Source: Nostoc mirabile CHAB5784
GTDB lineage: Bacteria; Cyanobacteriota; Cyanobacteriia; Cyanobacteriales; Nostocaceae
DNA: 64,000 bases
Direction of reading: 5' to 3'
Assembly (NCBI RefSeq): GCF_020829645.1
Contig: NZ_JAIVFS010000006.1
Span: 1-64,000, forward strand
Below are positions 54,503 to 63,777 of this stretch, piece by piece; positions within the stretch are counted from its first letter, which is position 1, and each line of letters opens with the position of its first letter. Both the position numbers and the translations under genes were made by a program. The notes under the pieces were generated by a model. That model ran no database searches and was not told the DNA's origin. It worked only from the letters and a program-made list of their open reading frames with translations.

Positions 54503-55667
54503 CTTTAGAAAACCCTGGATCTCAACTTGAAGTTCCTATTCTTGTTTAACCCACTTTTTCATTCTCCCAATGAATGATTTAGTGCTAATAATAATTGTTT
54601 CCATGATTACTTAGAATAACTGATAATCTTTTCCCCAACGTCCATCACAAGCATCAAGCTTCTACTACCAAAGATATATAGTCTTAGTTAAGTTTTATTG
54701 TGCTTAGGAATACATTTTTTGAACAAAAAGATTCCCGACTTCTTAGAAAAGTCCGAAATCTGAGCTTTTCGATTTTCACAAATCTATTAAGGAAGTATCT
54801 GGCATAAGGAAGAGTAAGACTAATGGATATTAATAATTTAAAAATATTTGTATAGTACATAACATAACAACTTAACAATTATCCGTCTCTTTAGTTAGAG
54901 GATAAATCAACCAGTAAGCTGGTGTAATTTAAAAATGCGTAACAGCTTATCAACGCGCAAGTTATAAGGAGTGATGGGTGAGGTGTAAATACTATAAAAT
55001 CTCATTTGTCACTCTTTTTTACTTACTTCAGTTTACAGTGCTATCAAGTAATTAAACTACACGACTCCCAACTCACTACTTACTCCCTGTCTGAGTCGTG
55101 GTTTAAATAACTGAAAATTGCTGTATTAACTTAACAAATGCCATCATTATCAATCAATAGGCTTGGCTTTGTGAAAAATTACTTTGCTTAACCCAACAAA
55201 GCCCCGCAAATGTTGGGTTACGTTCCTCAACCCAACTTACACAGATTAGTATCCATCCCGGAACGCATACAGGTACTTTTATAAAAGTCACTTCATAAAA
55301 GTCAGCTTTTATTAAAACTTTATATATTGTAGGTTGTGGTTCATTAAATATGCGAGCTAATAACTGATTTACTGACAATAGGGTTTTTTAAAAAATTCAG
55401 TAAAATTTCTATTTTAAGAATAATAAAATGCAACTAAATTATTAATAGATGTGCTGGCTTAATTGATGAATAAACGTCAATTATTCCAGGTGTATCTATT
55501 TGCAGGCTCTCTATAATATCAATTCCGTAATTCTAGAATAACTCCTCTCTTAAAAGGAGAGCAGAGTTTAGCTTTCCCTTACCTTGTAAGAAAGGTAACT
55601 GAAGGGGTTAAGTTTTTGTGAGTGAATCGATGTACTAAGCTGCGCTCAAATCTGAAGCATAAACTAC

Positions 55668-55877
55668 GGGAGCATCCCAATGCAAGCAAATTTACCAAGT
55701 TAGCGGGTAGTCATTGCGAATGGAGCGAACGCGAGTGCGTCTCTAAGAGTTGCGGAATGTTCGCCCAAGGCGTTCCCGAAGGGTAGCAATCGCAAAGTCT
55801 AGATGCTGCGATTGCTTTGCTTCATTTCATTACGCTCGCAATGACAAAATATGTTTTTACACATTTGGGATGCTCCC
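55668..55877. mobile_element. 210-bp MITE with 8-bp target-site duplication
   Basis: GGGAGCATCCCAATG and CATTTGGGATGCTCCC are inverted ends. TAAACTAC is directly repeated on both sides (55660-55667 and 55878-55885). The inside holds GCGAACGCGAGTGCGTCTC and other interspersed-repeat sequence with TCATTGCGA/TCGCAATGA foldback arms. Confidence 0.85.
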
Positions 55878-55886
55878 TAAACTACT

Positions 55887-55978
55887 AGTACAGGTCGGAA
55901 ATAAACCTACCATTTCATTACAGCCAGAAAGCCCAAAATTAAAACATGCGTGACTTTTGACTTCCGCCTTGCAGTACT
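55887..55978. mobile_element. MITE, GTAC...GCGGAAGT family (copy 3, inverted)
   Basis: AGTACAGGTCGGAAATAA at the left and ACTTCCGCCTTGCAGTACT at the right match the ends of the 7079 and 47161 copies in opposite orientation. It lies 2 bp beyond the target duplication of the neighbouring MITE. Confidence 0.7.
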
Positions 55979-56106
55979 AGTCTATTCATCTGAAAATCGC
56001 GTAATTAGGTTTTCTTTAACAGCAGAGTGATTTCTCTTGCAAAATCACAGTTTTATTTCCAACTGAGAACAAATACAACTTCTTGAAGCTTTTTTGGCAA
56101 ATCCCC

Positions 56107-56421
56107 ATGCGACAATATATTTTTAATCTGCTAATACTGGTATTAGGAACAAGCTCGGCTTTTATCATTACTCCATCTCAAGCTGAAACTCCGGTAAAAT
56201 CCAACAGCCAAAATACTGATAATATTACTTCCATATCTTCAAATTCACCTTCGGCTACCCAATTGAGTGATTTTGCCAATTCTACTAATAGCAAACCACC
56301 TATCCTCTCTGAGGCAGCCAATAACTCTTCTGGCGTTAATGCCAATATAACTGCAACTAAGCCGCAGCCACGGATTCCTATATTCAGCAGAATTTTTCCC
56401 ACACCTTCGATGCAGCAATAA
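56107..56421 (+). CDS. Small secreted protein of unknown function
   Basis: The 104 residues from MRQYIFNLLILVLGTSSAFI have a clear signal peptide with cleavage near SQA-ET. The mature part is low-complexity, rich in Ser, Asn, Thr, Ala and Pro, with no Cys, and ends IPIFSRIFPTPSMQQ. A TTG at 56083 could start eight residues earlier. I recognise no family. The bias fits a disordered cell-envelope peptide. Confidence 0.55.
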   Translation: MRQYIFNLLILVLGTSSAFIITPSQAETPVKSNSQNTDNITSISSNSPSATQLSDFANSTNSKPPILSEAANNSSGVNANITATKPQPRIPIFSRIFPTPSMQQ

Positions 56422-56905
56422 TCAGGGGCTAAATATTTACTTAAATAGTTTCGGCTGATAGAGATATCGTTAGCATATAATATACAATTTTTTTGAATGA
56501 AAATACTGGTTGTATGTATGTGAGAGATTCTAATTCTTCTCTCTTGCTAGGGTGGGACGAATATCATCTATAACGGTTCTCGTTTATATGCAATATAAGG
56601 CTTCACTCAAAGCCTCTTTTCTAAAAGGCTGCGGTGTTCACACAAGTCATCTGATTATCTAAAAGTTTTTAAAACCTCACCCTGTCCTGACGGACATCCC
56701 TCTCCTTACCAAGGAGAGGGACAGGTTTTGCTTGTGCAAAATCAGGGTGAGGTTTCTTTGGGCTATTGAATAAACCGTAAATTGCGGCAACTGAGACTTG
56801 TATGTAAGCGGTAGCCTAAAAGGAGAGAGGAATGGAAGTGTTATTCCCCAACCCTTGTAGCGTTGGGGCTGTTTTTGTTAAGTCTATATTGGACTCTGAT
56901 TTGCT
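56422..56905. other. Intergenic region with structured element B
   Basis: Positions 56680-56890 repeat the element at 51290-51490. It starts with a CCTCACCCTGT...ACAGG...AGGGTGAGG foldback containing CCTCTCCTTACCAAGGAGAGG. GACTTGTATG and AGGAGAGAGG follow, then a terminator-like hairpin (56846-56868) and a T-run on the top strand. No ORF is seen. Confidence 0.6.
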
Positions 56906-57940
56906 TTATGCTTGCAGCTGACAGAGCAATAAACCAAACCATTGATTTGGATCTGTCCACACTTGGAGAGGTAATAAACCCTGTGCGGTGAGTTGCTGCT
57001 TGATAGTATTGAGGTCAAATTTGCGGGAAATTTCGGTGAGGATAGTCTCACCTAGTGCAAAATTAACCTTGAGGTTAAGAGCGCGTAATTCTACAATTTG
57101 CGATCGCAGGCTGCGTAAATGCATTTCTATTTGATGCTCACTTTCATTGTAAAATGCCCAGTGTTCAAACTGGGTGGTGTCGAAATTTCCCTCAAACCGT
57201 TGATTTAAATGCTCCAGCATATTGAGGTTAAATGCTGCCGTGACTCCCTGGCTGTCGTTATAAGCTGGTTCCAAAATCTGTTTCGGCTTTCGTAAATCTA
57301 TCCCCAACAAGAAATACTCGCCTACTTGTAGGGCTTCTGTAATCTGAGAGAAGAATACATCACACTCATTAGGTGTAAGATTACCTAAGCTGCTACCAAT
57401 AAAACAAATCATCCTGCTGGCTAATTGCGTCGGTAGAAGTTTTGCAAGGGCTAATTCATAGGTTCCCGCTAAAGCATAAACTTGGAGTAAGGGATAATCT
57501 CTTAATAACTGCTTGGCGCTACTTTCCAACATACCTGCACACACATCAATTGGTAAGTAGTGCAGGGGATAGTCTAGCTGCTGGTAGGCATTTAGTAAAA
57601 TGCGGGTTTTAGTAGAACTGCCACTGCCAAGTTCTACTAATTCACAAGCGCCAGTTATCTTAGCAATTTCGCCAGCATACTGCTGTAAAATCGTCGTTTC
57701 TGTGCGTGTGAGATAATATTCTGGTAAATCACAGATTTGCTCAAATAGCTCAGAACCACGGTCATCATAAAAGTAACAGGGGGGTAGAGATTTAGATGTT
57801 TGAGTTAATCCCTTGACTACATCACTCCCAGTACTAGGAGCAACTATTTGAGTTGCTCCTACCAAACGCTGTATCTGCAAGCGTTTTTCAACGGTGCTTT
57901 GAGAAGTAACGTTCCTGTTGACAGCTTTAGATATCGACAT
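56906..57940 (-). CDS. egtD: L-histidine N-alpha-methyltransferase EgtD
   Basis: A 344-residue protein from MSISKAVNRNVTS, with GGAGG 6 nt before the ATG. The upstream in-frame start is rejected. The EgtD/DUF2260 pattern is complete: PPCYFYDDRGSELFEQICDLPEYYLTRTE, SAM-binding VELGSGSSTKTRILL, YLPIDVCAGMLE, CFIGSSLGNLTPNE, LLGIDLRKP and FNLNMLEHLNQRF. It makes hercynine, the first step of ergothioneine, an antioxidant thione. egtB often lies next to egtD in cyanobacteria but is not seen here. A 25-bp palindrome within the 5' coding region encodes VGATQIVAPS. Confidence 0.92.
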   Translation of the reverse strand: MSISKAVNRNVTSQSTVEKRLQIQRLVGATQIVAPSTGSDVVKGLTQTSKSLPPCYFYDDRGSELFEQICDLPEYYLTRTETTILQQYAGEIAKITGACELVELGSGSSTKTRILLNAYQQLDYPLHYLPIDVCAGMLESSAKQLLRDYPLLQVYALAGTYELALAKLLPTQLASRMICFIGSSLGNLTPNECDVFFSQITEALQVGEYFLLGIDLRKPKQILEPAYNDSQGVTAAFNLNMLEHLNQRFEGNFDTTQFEHWAFYNESEHQIEMHLRSLRSQIVELRALNLKVNFALGETILTEISRKFDLNTIKQQLTAQGLLPLQVWTDPNQWFGLLLCQLQA

Positions 57941-58425
57941 TAAACCTCCGTATGCTTGGCGTAATAGGTTACCTGTCATTCATAGGCAAGGGAGCAGGGG
58001 GCGCTTTGCTTAGGGGAAAGACTGAGACGGAGCTTGTACTCCGCCCCAGTTCAAGCGTCCTTTATGATGGGGCAACTCTAGGAGACGCTCCGCGAACGTA
58101 CCCGTGTTTCGCTCCGCTTCACGCTCAAGGGATAGGCTTGCTCCCCCAAGCTTTTAGCTCCCTTTCCCCCCTGCCTCTTCTGTGATGGCAAACCCTTACT
58201 CTAATTAGTGAAACACATAGTCATAGCTAATAAAATCATGCTTGAGCAATATTACTTAAGCTTTAAAGGTATTTTTAGGGATTTACCGATTCAAATGACC
58301 AAAATTTGGCGTTGCTGAATTCAGCTATGAAAATGATTTTGCATGATTTAAAAGCCTTTGTAGAGACTAGCAATTGCTAATCTCTGCACCCAGATTCATA
58401 CATTTAATCAGCAACGCCTAAAATT
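57941..58425. other. Intergenic region between the ABC exporter and egtD genes
   Basis: Interspersed GC-rich repeat sequence is at about 58070-58130 (GGAGACGCTCCGCGAACG) and a GGCGTTGCTGA-ended MITE at 58308-58418. No gene is seen. Confidence 0.6.
58308..58418. mobile_element. 111-bp MITE with GGCGTTGCTGA ends
   Basis: GGCGTTGCTGA and TCAGCAACGCC are perfect 11-bp inverted ends. The element ends 8 bp from the stop codon of the ABC exporter gene. Ends of this type are frequent around Nostoc transposases, so it is probably mobilised in trans. Confidence 0.75.
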
Positions 58426-60177
58426 TTAATGGAGTAATTCTTCAACTTGATGCTGGCTCCACAAAGTTCTATATAAACCCTTTTGTTCCAACAGATGTAA
58501 GTGATTGCCTATCTCGACAATTTTTCCCTTTTCCATCACAAAAATTCGGTCAGCCGCCGCCGCAGCAGATAATTGATGCGTAATGAAAATTACTGTTTTG
58601 CGTATACTACCACCAGAGAGATTTTTAAGGATTTGCGTGGCTGTTTGATTATCCACACTAGAGAGGGCATCATCCAAAATTAATACTGGAGCATTGACCA
58701 GCATAGCCCTAGCTAAGGCAGTACGTTGTCGTTGACCGCCAGAAAGAGTAATACCGCGTTCACCAACAAGGGTTTCGTATTGCTGGGGAAAATTGTTAAT
58801 TTCTGATTCAATTTGGGCAAGTTTAGCGACAGATTCTATCTGCTCTTGTTCGCTAAGTGGATCACCGTAGCGGATATTATTTTTGATTGTAGTGCTAAAT
58901 AGAAAACTATCTTGAGGAACGTAGGCGATCGCACCTCGCAAATCTGCCAAAGCTATCTTAGTAATATCCACCCCATCTAAAAACAATTGTCCTGATTCAA
59001 TATCCAATAAGCGCGGCAAAGCATTGGCTAAAGTGGATTTTCCCGAACCAATTGCCCCAACAATAGCCACGGTTTCTCCGGGAGCAATGGTAAAGTTAAC
59101 ATTTTCTAGAGCTGGAGTAGTGGAACCAGGGTAAGTATAGGTGAGATTTTTAGCTGTCACTTCCCCTTTAAGTTCAGCCACTGGTAGATGTACGGCATCG
59201 GCTGTATCTTGAATTTTCGGTGTGACAGAGAGAATAGATTCAAGCCTATCGATACTAACTTCACCCCGTTGGTAGGCCGTAATTGTGAATCCTAAAAGGG
59301 CTGTGGGGAAAACTAGACGCTCTACATAAATTAACAGTGCTAAAAAGTCGCCAACCGCAAGCGTCCCAGAAGACATCCGCGCCGCCCCTAGCCAGATGAT
59401 TACCAGCGAGCTAACATTGGCTAGCCCGCCAATTAATGGAAACAGTGTATTTCGGAGTTTTGCCAGTTCCAGGTTAGCAGTCAATAGCTGCTGATTTTTC
59501 TTAGCGAAGGCTCGACGCTCGTTTGCTTCTTGGGCATAGATTTTAATTAAGGCAATGCCACTGATATCTTCTTGGATGAGTTCGCTGATGTCAGAGAGTT
59601 GCTCTTGGACTGCTGCTTGTTGTTTGCGTAAGCGATCGCTAAACAGACTCACTAACAAGAGCATAAAAGGGTACACTGCCAGGGAGGCTAGTGTGAGATC
59701 CACACTAATCGCTAGCATTACTGGCAGTGTCAGGGCGTAGGCAAATACGGTATTTGCCAAACTCAAGACAGCAAAACCCAACAAACGCTTGATATTGTCC
59801 ACATCACTGGTAGCCCGATTAATCAAATCGCCAGCAGTATTACTAGCAAAATAAGCCGGCTCCAGCTTGAGTAAGTGTTCAAAAATCCGTTGTTTCAGGT
59901 CAAATTCCACTTGACGCCCCACCCCAAATAGCCAAATGCGGGATGCCATCCGCATTAGCCACATCGCCGAACTGAGCAAGACAATGATTACTACGTAATG
60001 TAGTATTTGGTTCCAGCTAAAGGTTGTCGAGAGTTTATCAACACCAGCACGAATCAACCAAGGGATATAAACGCCCAGTGCATTGACAGACAACAAAGCG
60101 AGAATGCCTAAAGACGCCTCCCGCCAATGGGGACGTAGGTAAGCACTGAGTTTAGCGATTCGTCGAGATTTTGCCAT
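58426..60177 (-). CDS. ABC exporter (membrane plus ATPase half-transporter)
   Basis: The 583 residues have an N-terminal membrane domain with six helices (about 15-310) and a C-terminal nucleotide-binding domain (about 335-575). Motifs are Walker A VAIVGAIGSGKSTL, Q-loop YVPQDSFLF, signature LSGGQRQRTALARA, Walker B VLILDDALSSVD and H-loop FITHQL. It belongs to the MsbA/LmrA/BmrA-like type and should work as a homodimer, or with another half. The Asp after Walker B (usually Glu: LDDA rather than LDEA) is seen in one half of heterodimeric exporters, which hints at a degenerate site. The substrate (lipid or drug) is unknown. Confidence 0.9.
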   Translation of the reverse strand: MAKSRRIAKLSAYLRPHWREASLGILALLSVNALGVYIPWLIRAGVDKLSTTFSWNQILHYVVIIVLLSSAMWLMRMASRIWLFGVGRQVEFDLKQRIFEHLLKLEPAYFASNTAGDLINRATSDVDNIKRLLGFAVLSLANTVFAYALTLPVMLAISVDLTLASLAVYPFMLLLVSLFSDRLRKQQAAVQEQLSDISELIQEDISGIALIKIYAQEANERRAFAKKNQQLLTANLELAKLRNTLFPLIGGLANVSSLVIIWLGAARMSSGTLAVGDFLALLIYVERLVFPTALLGFTITAYQRGEVSIDRLESILSVTPKIQDTADAVHLPVAELKGEVTAKNLTYTYPGSTTPALENVNFTIAPGETVAIVGAIGSGKSTLANALPRLLDIESGQLFLDGVDITKIALADLRGAIAYVPQDSFLFSTTIKNNIRYGDPLSEQEQIESVAKLAQIESEINNFPQQYETLVGERGITLSGGQRQRTALARAMLVNAPVLILDDALSSVDNQTATQILKNLSGGSIRKTVIFITHQLSAAAAADRIFVMEKGKIVEIGNHLHLLEQKGLYRTLWSQHQVEELLH

Positions 60178-61029
60178 TAAAGCAATTTTGCAACTTTATC
60201 ATCTTAGATTAACTGCTAGTCCAAGAAGACAGCTATCTAGAGGGAATATCGCTTTTGACATACTCCTTGGCGTAAACGCACTCTTGATTCTAATTCATGG
60301 GTAAATTAACAAGAAAGAATTCAGGAGTCAGGAGTCAGAATACCCTTTTAGGGAAGCAAGCTACAGAATTTAATTCTTTGCAGCTGCTGCTATTAGCGCA
60401 GCGTAAAGCCTTCTCTACCAGAGGCAACGCCTTCGGCATAGCAACTCTTGGAGACGCTACCGCGAACGCTTAGAGCTAGGGATGAGCGTCACCCGTTCGC
60501 TCTTAGCTTTACCGCAGGTTAGGGTGGATGATTAACAATTCAAAATTCAAAATTCACGCATTCAAACATTTTAGACATTTTCAGACGAAGAGAAGTGCCA
60601 AGCGATAGGTTAAGAGCGTTGTGGCAACTACGTTCGATTTAAACCCCGACTGAAAATGATACTACGTGTAATGGTTGGGGTCTTAAACCCTTTGATTTCC
60701 GATAAACGGGTTTAAATCCCCCGCCAAATTCAAAATTTGGTGTTCTTCTCCCAAAGGGAGACGCCCAAGGCGAACAACCTGACTTTTCCCGTTAAGTCAT
60801 GAAACAACGAAGCAGCAAGAGTTTCAGACTATAATTTATTCTCAATAACTTAATATTACTGACAATAAATTACGAGAGAATAGGGCTTTGGGCTAGGGGT
60901 ATAGTAAGCGATCGCTCAATCAAGGAGATAACGGGAAAAGTCAGGGCGAACAACCAGTGGCGGGTCTAAATCCTCCACTGATTGCATTCTGAATTCTGTA
61001 TTCTGAATTCTGACTTCTCTTTTACTTTA
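60178..61029. other. 0.85-kb repeat region
   Basis: It contains a diverged copy of the GC-rich interspersed repeat (about 60395-60480), the second copy of the 146-bp repeat (60560-60706) and GGGTTTAAATCCCCCGCC (60711). Further interspersed repeat sequence lies near 60745. No gene is seen. Confidence 0.6.
60560..60706. repeat. About 146-bp repeat, nearly identical to 53159-53305
   Basis: Same orientation and only one mismatch relative to the first copy 7.4 kb away. It contains GTGCCAAGCGATAGGTTAAG and GACTGAAAATGATACTACG. Confidence 0.92.
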
Positions 61030-61686
61030 TTAGCGCTGAACACGCAAGAAGTTGTAAATGTAAGCGAGATAACCTTCCCAAGTTCTTGTTGTAAGTTGCA
61101 ACGTTTCTGAATTTGGTACAAAGTCTTCAAGCCGTAAACCGCGTGTGCGAATATCTTGAGGATTTCCTTGTTGTAATAGGTAGGGAGGCACTCTCAAATT
61201 ATAAGAAATAATGCTACCCCCAGTCACATCTGAAATGCCCGCCGCCGTGGTTTGTTGCCCTAATGCCACCAGTGTCCCAGATGTTGGCGTAGCAGTTGCT
61301 ACATAAGTATCACCTGCCATTGCTAGAGGTGCCCGATAAAGGAAATAGGCGACTGCTGGTGTACTTGCCAACAGCAAAATCGTCAGTGCCCAACCGATTA
61401 AGTATCCTCCTGGTTTCTCTATTCCACCTCCTTTGATTTTCTGAGCTGCAAGAATCATCAGTAAAACAGATGCTCCTAGAGGCTTGAGTGGAAAAGATAG
61501 CATCCTCCACAAGGATGCTACAGCTGGTTCAGTGGGGTTAAGAAATGATAGGGCTACGATTACTAAAATAACGACTAAGATTGATCGCCCTACAAAACTT
61601 CCAGAGGGGTAAAAGCGCTGGAACAGAGAATATACGATAGTGCCAATCAGCAGCCACAGAAGTACTCGGCTTAACAATAGAAACAT
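61030..61686 (-). CDS. Membrane protein resembling the two ends of YdcF-type proteins
   Basis: The 218 residues have four N-terminal hydrophobic segments (about 3-22, 33-50, 65-84, 95-117), as in cyanobacterial YdcF/ElyC (DUF218) membrane proteins. A short stretch GTLVALGQQTTA recalls the start of the DUF218 domain. The C-terminal LRLEDFVPNSETLQLTTRTWEGYLAYIYNFL recalls its end. The catalytic middle of DUF218 is missing, and GSIISYNLRVPPYLLQQGNPQDIRTRG stands instead. It may be a shortened derivative or an unrelated family. The frame is intact. It is a single gene of unknown function. Confidence 0.6.
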   Translation of the reverse strand: MFLLLSRVLLWLLIGTIVYSLFQRFYPSGSFVGRSILVVILVIVALSFLNPTEPAVASLWRMLSFPLKPLGASVLLMILAAQKIKGGGIEKPGGYLIGWALTILLLASTPAVAYFLYRAPLAMAGDTYVATATPTSGTLVALGQQTTAAGISDVTGGSIISYNLRVPPYLLQQGNPQDIRTRGLRLEDFVPNSETLQLTTRTWEGYLAYIYNFLRVQR

Positions 61687-62099
61687 AGATTAACTCTCAA
61701 ATTTTCTCGTGCAGTGAGCCAATGTGGTGGTAAGACAGTCCTCCTTGCTTGGGATTTTCACGCTACTTCTCCTGTTCAGAGAAAAAGTGGCTCCCCAAGA
61801 GGAACTGTCATGCATGGTTTCCCTGCATAAAACAACTAGCGACTTCTTAGCTATAGCGACGCTAGGAGCGTCACCCGTAAGGGTCAACCTAGAGGTTTTG
61901 GGAAATGGATTTATTTTATTGCCAAATTGTAATCGCACTGTTTGACTTAAAATACCTCAAACCTCACACCCAAAGACTACCGTCGTAGTGATTTTAGTGC
62001 AATTTTTTGACACTGCGTCTATTATTTATAATTTTCTAGAAGAGTAATATGGTACCGGTAAACTAAATTAATTGAGTAATCGACTGAAAAGGAAAAACT
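61687..62099. other. Divergent region between the membrane protein and galE
   Basis: It contains GC-rich interspersed repeat sequence at about 61855-61890 (GACGCTAGGAGCGTCACCCG). The last 100 bp are AT-rich and should hold the galE promoter. No gene is seen. Confidence 0.5.
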
Positions 62100-63104
62100 A
62101 TGTCGCCTGGAAAGCCTACCATTTTGGTAACGGGGGGAGCTGGATATATTGGTTCTCATACGGTGCTTGCTTTGAAACAAGCGGGTTATAACGTTGTCAT
62201 AATTGATAATCTGGTCTATGGGCATCGTGACCTGGTAGAAAAGGTTTTACAGGTAGAACTGATAGTAGGGGATACAGGCGATCGCGCCTTGCTAGATCAT
62301 CTATTTCAAACCCACGATATTGCTGCTGTGATGCACTTTTCTGCTTATGCCTACGTAGGAGAATCGGTGACTGACCCGGCTAAATACTACCGCAATAACG
62401 TTGTTGGTACTTTGACCTTGTTGGAAGCGATGCTGACGGCATCTGTTAAGAAATTTGTCTTTTCTTCTACTTGTGCCACCTACGGTGTACCAGAATTTGT
62501 ACCCATTCCAGAAAACCATCCCCAAAATCCGATTAATCCCTATGGCGCTACAAAGCTAATGGTAGAGCGGATTCTTTCTGATTTTGATGTTGCTTACGGT
62601 TTTAAATCAGTGCGTTTCCGCTATTTTAATGCTGCTGGTGCTAATCCGAGTGGCTTACTTGGCGAGGATCACAACCCAGAAACCCATTTGATTCCCTTGG
62701 TGCTGATGACAGCTTTAGGCAAACGAGAATCCATCTCAATTTTCGGCACTGATTACCCTACGCCCGATGGTACTTGTATTCGTGATTATATTCATGTTAA
62801 CGACTTAGCAGATGCCCATATTTTGGGATTGGAATATTTATTGAAAGGTAGCGATAGCGAAGTTTTCAATTTGGGCAATGGCAGTGGTTTCTCTGTCAGA
62901 GAAGTTATTGCAGCTAGCGAACAGGTGACAGGAATTTCCATACCAGTAGAAGAACGCTCACGCCGTCCTGGCGATCCCCCAATTCTCATTGGCACCAGCG
63001 ATAAAGCTAGAACAATCTTAGGCTGGCAACCTCAGTATCCATCCATCAAAGATATTGTCGCTCACGCGTGGCAGTGGCATCAGAAGCGACATCATTCGAC
63101 TTGA
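62100..63104 (+). CDS. galE: UDP-glucose 4-epimerase
   Basis: This 334-residue extended short-chain dehydrogenase has the NAD motif VTGGAGYIGSHTVLAL (9-24), active-site Ser/Thr in FSSTCATYG and Tyr/Lys in NPYGATK. The C-terminal sugar-nucleotide part has FRYFNAAGANPSG, GTCIRDYIHVNDLADAH and GWQPQYPSIKDIV. It interconverts UDP-glucose and UDP-galactose, feeding polysaccharide and glycolipid synthesis. It could also supply sugar donors to the glycosyltransferases near the mys genes, though nothing links them directly. It is a single gene. Confidence 0.93.
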   Translation: MSPGKPTILVTGGAGYIGSHTVLALKQAGYNVVIIDNLVYGHRDLVEKVLQVELIVGDTGDRALLDHLFQTHDIAAVMHFSAYAYVGESVTDPAKYYRNNVVGTLTLLEAMLTASVKKFVFSSTCATYGVPEFVPIPENHPQNPINPYGATKLMVERILSDFDVAYGFKSVRFRYFNAAGANPSGLLGEDHNPETHLIPLVLMTALGKRESISIFGTDYPTPDGTCIRDYIHVNDLADAHILGLEYLLKGSDSEVFNLGNGSGFSVREVIAASEQVTGISIPVEERSRRPGDPPILIGTSDKARTILGWQPQYPSIKDIVAHAWQWHQKRHHST

Positions 63105-63139
63105 TGGCATTGAGCCGAGATGCAGTTATGGCTATTTGT

Positions 63140-63215
63140 CTTTTTCTCTACAATTTGTACAAACTGTACTTATGGTACGACAGTGCATTCATCTCTATAA
63201 GTACCAACAGTACAA
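63140..63215. promoter_or_regulatory. Cluster of GTAC-centred sites upstream of the small RHH gene
   Basis: Within 70 bp, TTTGTAC, TGTAC, GGTAC, GTACC and AGTACAAA occur. The outer pair TTTGTAC...GGTAC and GTACC...GTACAAA is an inverted arrangement. Repeated short palindromic sites directly ahead of a ribbon-helix-helix gene suggest autoregulation. Confidence 0.45.
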
Positions 63216-63230
63216 AAAGTTATGATTGGA

Positions 63231-63344
63231 ATGAACCGTAAAGTGGTAACTATGAGCGGGAAAAGACGAATAGCCGTAAATCTAGAACCTGAAATTTATC
63301 AGCAGATGGAACAGGAAGCCACCAAAGACAAGAGGGCAGCATGA
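63231..63344 (+). CDS. Tiny ribbon-helix-helix-like protein
   Basis: About 37 residues from the ATG at 63231 (a shorter form starts at 63252, a longer at 63222). The core RIAVNLEPEIYQQMEQEATKDKRAA matches the beta strand plus first helix of CopG/Arc-type ribbon-helix-helix proteins. The second helix is absent, because the frame ends right after it. The stop overlaps the next start in ATGA, so translation is coupled. It may be a truncated RHH module that works together with the following coiled-coil protein, or the remnant of a longer repressor. Confidence 0.55.
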   Translation: MNRKVVTMSGKRRIAVNLEPEIYQQMEQEATKDKRAA

Positions 63345-63640
63345 GTCAAGCCAAAGATGACCGCCTAGACCGTATCGAAGCCGCCCTAGATAACCAAGTG
63401 GTGGTAAACGCACAGTTACGTACCTCAACCCAACAATTGAGCGCAACAGCTGAGGCATTACTCTCTACTGTCCAGATACACCAGCAAAACTTTGAGGTAC
63501 TCACAGCACGGTTTAACGCCCTTGTTGAGAGGCAATTACAAACCGATGCCAGGTTAGAAGAGTACCAACGTACTACTAGCGCCGCACTCGACAGAATTGG
63601 CGCGGTCTTAGACTACCTAGTCAGACAGCAAGACCGTTGA
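63341..63640 (+). CDS. Coiled-coil protein coupled to the RHH gene
   Basis: A 99-residue, fully helical, soluble protein: MSQAKDDRLDRIEAALDNQ, then a Gln/Thr/Ala-rich middle (STQQLSATAEALLSTVQIHQQNFEVLTARFNALVERQ) and LDRIGAVLDYLVRQQDR. Heptads run nearly end to end, so it should form a coiled-coil oligomer. I recognise no assigned function. Proteins of this style occur widely in Nostoc next to short RHH frames. The 4-bp overlap with the upstream gene marks a two-gene operon. Confidence 0.7.
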   Translation: MSQAKDDRLDRIEAALDNQVVVNAQLRTSTQQLSATAEALLSTVQIHQQNFEVLTARFNALVERQLQTDARLEEYQRTTSAALDRIGAVLDYLVRQQDR

Positions 63641-63777
63641 GCAATATGTGACATTTCCATGACTAAACCTGATTATGCGATCGCTTTGGCATTTTATCGA
63701 CTCAGGGCATGAGGGAGACGAGAGGGACAAGGAAGAGAAATTGCTCCATTGTCTCCCTACTTCCCACTCCCCACTCC
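63641..63777. other. Short convergent spacer
   Basis: About 140 bp with TCCCCACTCCC-type low-complexity sequence at the end. No gene. Confidence 0.4.

Larger units (their letters stand above)
54503..56106. other. 1.6-kb region without an intact gene
   Basis: 54503-55130 is AT-rich with an ACACGACTC/GAGTCGTGG foldback near 55061-55100. TTGGGTTACG-type repeat sequence is at about 55190-55240, and CTCTCTTAAAAGGAGAG at about 55543. A 210-bp MITE (55668-55877) is followed directly by a second MITE (55887-55978). No protein-like ORF or tRNA was recognised. Confidence 0.55.
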
